DNA of 10,738 nucleotides, taken from JAJZMY01 sp964604635 (GTDB lineage Archaea > Micrarchaeota > Micrarchaeia > Micrarchaeales > Micrarchaeaceae). The notes under the pieces were generated by a model, which was not told where the DNA came from, did not search any database, and saw only the letters and a program-made list of their open reading frames with translations. Both the position numbers and the translations under genes were made by a program. Numbering within the stretch: position 1 is the first letter of the stretch; every line of letters begins with the position of its first letter. Shown in pieces: positions 7,977 through 10,738 of the stretch. The stretch is taken from contig CAZRZO010000013.1 of the NCBI GenBank assembly GCA_964604635.1, forward strand, positions 1 through 10,738, written 5' to 3'.

Positions 7977-8753
7977 ATGATCAAAAAATTTGTGTATATT
8001 GGATTATTATTAATACTAATATTCTTTGTAATTCTATTAATTTCTTCATCTTATTTTCTTAATCAGTTAAAAACTATTTCTCAATCAAATCCAAATATAT
8101 ATATTAATAAAACAATTCAAATAAATCCTTCTAATTATTCTTATTTTACAATTAATATTAAAAATATTGAAAAATTTGTACTAGTTGCTAAATTCAATAA
8201 TCCAATTAATTTTTATTTATTTAATAATTCTGGATTTAATAAATGGAATAATTCTATGTCTAATAATCAAAATAAATTAAATGGATTTATTCAAGCAAAC
8301 TCCCTTATAAATAATGGCTCACTTTTAATTCTTAAAAATACTAGTTTAATTGAATTTCCTAAGATTTCAAGTAGTTTAATATTTAAAGCAAATCTTACAA
8401 AACAACCTTTAAATCAAACATATTATTTTGTGATTGATAATACAAATGGGAGTAAATCTGTGAATAAAACAATAACAGCAGAAATAACATATATTTACAT
8501 TGGTTCAAAATTATTAGTAAAAGTGTATACTTTAATGGCAATATTTGGTTTAATTTCTTTCATTATTTTAATTGCTGGTATTGTGTTTATTATTTTCGGT
8601 GCTTTAAAAAATAATAAGAAGAAGAAAATAGAAGAAGAACTACCAACAGATATTAAAAAAATATATTCACAAATAACATCAAAAACAATTGATTCAAAAA
8701 CAATTACAATTAAAAAACATAAAAAAAAGTCAAAAGGAAAAAGAAAGAAGTGA
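7977..8753 (+). CDS. Two-TM surface protein with lysine-rich tail
   Basis: The 258-residue protein has an N-terminal signal anchor (5-28) after MIKK, an external domain (29-182), a second membrane helix (183-210) and a cytoplasmic tail (211-258) ending in a strongly basic KKHKKKSKGKRKK. The external part is rich in Asn and has many N-x-S/T sites (for example NKT at 44, NTS at 121, NLT at 139, NQT at 146), which archaea can glycosylate. Patterns such as FYLFNNSGFNKW (79-90) and YYFVIDNTN (149-157) recall a small beta-sandwich ectodomain I associate with archaeal membrane proteins; no formal family is claimed. GAGAAGAT lies just before the ATG. Its stop is 4 bp before the COG1709 gene, so the two are almost surely co-transcribed. 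Function is unknown. Confidence 0.82.
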   Translation: MIKKFVYIGLLLILIFFVILLISSSYFLNQLKTISQSNPNIYINKTIQINPSNYSYFTINIKNIEKFVLVAKFNNPINFYLFNNSGFNKWNNSMSNNQNKLNGFIQANSLINNGSLLILKNTSLIEFPKISSSLIFKANLTKQPLNQTYYFVIDNTNGSKSVNKTITAEITYIYIGSKLLVKVYTLMAIFGLISFIILIAGIVFIIFGALKNNKKKKIEEELPTDIKKIYSQITSKTIDSKTITIKKHKKKSKGKRKK

Positions 8754-8757
8754 ATAA

Positions 8758-9453
8758 ATGAATGAATTAAAAGAAAAAATTGCAGGAGAAATAACACTTT
8801 CTTTGAATGTTGGAGACACAATGAAAAAATGGAGAGAGTTATTTGGGATTTCTCAAACAGAACTTGCAAAATATTTAAATATTTCAACATCAACAACTAG
8901 TGATTATGAAGGGAATAGAAGACAAAGTCCTGGAATAAATATAATAAAAAGATTTGTTGATGCATTATTTACAATAGATGAAAGTAGAGGTAGTGAAGTA
9001 ATTAAAAGTTTAGAGGATTTTAGAAGAAATAACATTACAAAAAATGAACCATTTTTTATGATCCATGAATTTAATTCATTTATAAATGGCAATGATTTCA
9101 GTAGAATAATTGATGGAAAAATTCTTGCAAATCCTTCATATCTTGATACAATAAAAATATTTGGGTATACTGTTTTAGATAGTTTACGAGTTATAATAGA
9201 ATTAGCACCAACAGAATATCCAAAATTATTTGGAGTAACATCAGAACGTGCATTTTTATTTAATAATGTTTCTACTGGACGATCACCAATGGTAGTAATA
9301 AGAGTTGCACCAATAAAACCAAAGATAGTGGTTATTATTGGTTTAACTAATATTGATAAATTAGCAATAAAAATAGCATTAATAGAAAAAATTCCATTAA
9401 TATCAACTAAATTAAGTATTTCTGAAATTAATGAAAGATTAAGTAAAATATAA
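8758..9453 (+). CDS. COG1709-type XRE-family transcriptional regulator
   Basis: The 231-residue product is a predicted archaeal DNA-binding regulator. Residues 22-74 form an XRE-type helix-turn-helix (WRELFGISQTELAKYL at 25-40, the recognition-helix region through SDYEGNRRQSPG at 48-59). The preceding KIAGEITLSLNVGD is also typical of this family, which supports the ATG at 8758. After a linker, the C-terminal domain (122-231) carries the hallmarks I associate with COG1709: FGYTVLDSLRVI (135-146), ERAFLFNNVSTGRSPMVVIR (163-182) and IEKIPLIST (209-217). That domain may sense a ligand, but none is established. The ATG lies 4 bp after the stop of the membrane-protein gene, indicating an operon. 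Its targets are unknown; the 20-bp direct repeats at 7339-7411 are one guess. Confidence 0.93.
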   Translation: MNELKEKIAGEITLSLNVGDTMKKWRELFGISQTELAKYLNISTSTTSDYEGNRRQSPGINIIKRFVDALFTIDESRGSEVIKSLEDFRRNNITKNEPFFMIHEFNSFINGNDFSRIIDGKILANPSYLDTIKIFGYTVLDSLRVIIELAPTEYPKLFGVTSERAFLFNNVSTGRSPMVVIRVAPIKPKIVVIIGLTNIDKLAIKIALIEKIPLISTKLSISEINERLSKI

Positions 9454-9511
9454 ATTTGTATAAAATTAGTAATTAATTTACTAAATTTTTATATTTTATA
9501 AAAACATAAAA

Positions 9512-10051
9512 ATGCTGATAAATTTGAAACATATTGAATATAAAGAAGTAAATGGTGAAGGAGAAAATCAACATCAAACAGAAGATATTATTAAAAACAA
9601 TACATATAATGAAATTAATATAACAGAGCCTCTTCTTTTCTGGATTTTTATGTTGGGAATTGGTTTTGTTTTACTTTTACTTATAAATTTAAATTTAATT
9701 CCAGCATCTTCAATAAACTTTCTATCAAAATTAGGAGAAGGAATTATTTATATCCCAGGAGCAATTATTTTCCCTTTAATTACTTCATTATGGATTGGTG
9801 AGAGAATAGGCAATAGTAATAGAGAACCAAAGTCAATTTTCTTTTCAAGTTTATTAAATGTTGCATATGTTTTTTTGGTTTATATGATTTCAATAATAAT
9901 TATATTTTTATTAATTTATTATATTAATTCTAGTTTAATACTATTAAATTTACATAATTTTCTTATTTATTTAGCAGGAATTCCATTTATTATTTTGCTT
10001 GTATTAATTCCAATTTTATCTTTATTGTCTTCAGTAAGACATAATGTTTAG
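9512..10051 (+). CDS. Four-TM membrane protein, unrecognised
   Basis: The 179-residue protein has a polar, cytoplasm-like N-terminal segment (1-38) and four predicted membrane helices (40-62, 76-97, 109-137, 148-174). Short charged loops, such as GERIGNSNREPKS at 96-108, separate helices 2 and 3. I know no family with this layout and sequence. The 58-bp gap after the regulator contains TTTATATTTTATAA (about 9487-9500), which may be a TATA box, so it could have its own promoter or be the last gene of the run. The frame is open and intact, in contrast with the decayed gene that follows. ATG at 9512 is the first start of the frame; no ribosome binding site is evident. Confidence 0.78.
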   Translation: MLINLKHIEYKEVNGEGENQHQTEDIIKNNTYNEINITEPLLFWIFMLGIGFVLLLLINLNLIPASSINFLSKLGEGIIYIPGAIIFPLITSLWIGERIGNSNREPKSIFFSSLLNVAYVFLVYMISIIIIFLLIYYINSSLILLNLHNFLIYLAGIPFIILLVLIPILSLLSSVRHNV

Positions 10052-10074
10052 ATTTAATAAAATGATTGATTTCA

Positions 10075-10617
10075 ATGTTTATTGTTATTGAAGGTATTGA
10101 TTTCTGGAAAATCAACACAAGTAAAGAAATTATATAATTATTTAAAAAAAAACAAAGAATTGTTTTTTAACAAAAAAACCAATAAATAGTAAAATAGGTT
10201 TATTTATTAATTCTTTAATAAAAAAATATTAAATAGATTCAAATACAATTGAATTATTATTTATGGTTAATAGATCAGATCATATAAGAGAAATTAAAGA
10301 AAAAATAAAGCAGAATCAAATTATTATTTATAATAGATATTACTTTTCAACAATTAGTTATGGCTCTACATTAGGATTAAATAAAAAAGGGTTAGAAGCA
10401 ATGAATAATGTTTTTCCTGCTCTTGATTTAACAATAATTTTAAGAATTGAAAAAAATTGCAATAGAAAGAATGAATAGCAAAAAAGAAAAAAACCAATAC
10501 TTTGAAAAAATAAAATTTTTAATTAAAGTAAGTAAATAATATAAAAATTTATCAAAAAAATATAATAATATATTTATTCTAAATTCTAATAAGACTATAT
10601 TAAAAATACATAATTAA
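10075..10617 (+). pseudogene. tmk: Decayed thymidylate kinase (dTMP kinase)
   Basis: Stitching three frames gives a near full-length thymidylate kinase, the enzyme that phosphorylates dTMP to dTDP. MFIVIEGID (10075-10101) must shift frame to SGKSTQVKKLY (from 10103), so the P-loop GxDGSGKSTQ is broken. A second shift near 10163-10170 leads to TKKPINSKIG (like the TREPT motif) and INSLIKK. An in-frame TAA at 10230 is followed by ELLFMVNRSDH, IIIYNRYYFSTISYG (the DRY motif, with Asn for Asp) and PALDLTIILRI. A further shift in an A-run near 10450-10456 leads to IAIERMNSKK and FEKIKFLIKVSK; a TAA at 10537 precedes YKNLSKKYNNIFILNSNK, ending at TAA 10615-10617. The total is about 180 codons, close to a normal enzyme. 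No functional product seems possible. Not all lesions are homopolymer slips, and the neighbours are intact. Confidence 0.9.
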
Positions 10618-10647
10618 ATAGTAAAAATAATAAAATTAAAATTATGT

Positions 10648-10722
10648 GCTCCTATCGTCTAGTTCTGTCAAAGACATAAAACATTCAATCCTGTAATGCT
10701 AGTTCAAATCCTGATGGAGGTA
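10648..10722 (+). pseudogene. Degenerate tRNA-Glu-like gene
   Basis: The 75-base sequence has a tRNA plan. GCTCCTA starts the acceptor stem; a perfect D stem GTCT/AGAC (10657-10660 with 10672-10675) holds an 11-base loop; the T-loop GTTCAAATC is at 10702-10710. GCTCC, TCGTCTAGT and TTC near the anticodon position point to tRNA-Glu. The rest fails: the anticodon stem bases (TAAAA against TCCTG) do not pair, the base before TTC is A where U33 is required, G18 of the D-loop is T, the T stem has only two good pairs, and the acceptor stem has a C-A mismatch and several G-T pairs. It looks like a decayed gene, matching the broken tmk beside it. A bizarre but working tRNA cannot be fully excluded. 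Confidence 0.6.
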
Positions 10723-10738
10723 TATTTAAACAAAAAAA

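Noticed and set aside
8495..8896. 133-codon minus-strand frame
   Set aside because: It overlaps two well-supported plus-strand genes and consists largely of Phe/Leu/Ile from reversed Lys/Asn codons.
8904..9092. 62-codon minus-strand frame
   Set aside because: It is the complement of the regulator's coding region, which matches its family throughout.
10263..10478. A separate 71-residue small protein
   Set aside because: Its sequence is the middle of the thymidylate kinase (ELLFMVNRSDH to LDLTIILRI); flanking frames carry the remaining conserved motifs.
10075..10617. Programmed frameshifting as the explanation for the broken tmk
   Set aside because: Several shifts plus two in-frame stops and a lost catalytic Asp cannot be explained by one recoding event.
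1..10738. CRISPR array, insertion sequence or phage module
   Set aside because: No regularly spaced repeats, transposase motifs, terminal inverted repeats or structural phage genes were seen.

Overview
This is an extremely AT-rich window (the protein genes run to long A/T stretches; only the 23S rRNA gene is of mixed composition). It almost certainly comes from an archaeon with a reduced genome. Two genes belong to families I know as archaeal: a DUF373 membrane protein and a COG1709 XRE-type regulator. The 23S rRNA aligns by eye with archaeal sequences. BRE/TATA-like boxes precede the 23S gene and two protein genes, and one gene has a clear GGTG-type ribosome binding site. A DPANN-type or other symbiotic archaeon is a reasonable guess, but no lineage is proven here.

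Layout. Positions 1-184 hold the 5' part of an unrecognised minus-strand gene. From 185 to about 900 there is no intact gene; about 328-599 may hold the remains of one, and a TATA box near 677 probably drives the rRNA. A complete, unlinked 23S rRNA gene lies at about 922-3740, flanked by a processing stem. There is no 16S gene upstream and no 5S or tRNA directly downstream. Next come two same-strand paralogous HExxH (zincin-like) proteins (3894-4775 and 5331-6095), separated by a 555-bp gene-free spacer. A convergent DUF373 gene (6107-7327, minus) follows. Divergent from it is a plus-strand group: a YbjQ-like protein, a two-TM surface-type protein, the COG1709 regulator 4 bp after it, and a four-TM protein. 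The right end, 10075-10722, is decaying: a thymidylate kinase gene broken by frameshifts and stop codons, then a tRNA-Glu-like sequence whose anticodon arm no longer folds.

How it fits together. The genes do not form one recognised pathway. The coherent themes are (a) erosion: a nucleotide-synthesis gene and a tRNA in ruins next to intact neighbours, as expected of a host-dependent cell that is still losing genes; (b) a 23S rRNA whose helices are maintained by compensatory changes but which departs from the usual sequence at several nearly invariant positions of the peptidyl-transferase centre, P-loop and sarcin-ricin loop; and (c) a pair of diverged zincin-like proteins sharing an unfamiliar C-terminal motif, the best candidate here for an undescribed family. 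All alignments are from memory and by eye; E. coli rRNA numbers are my own alignment.
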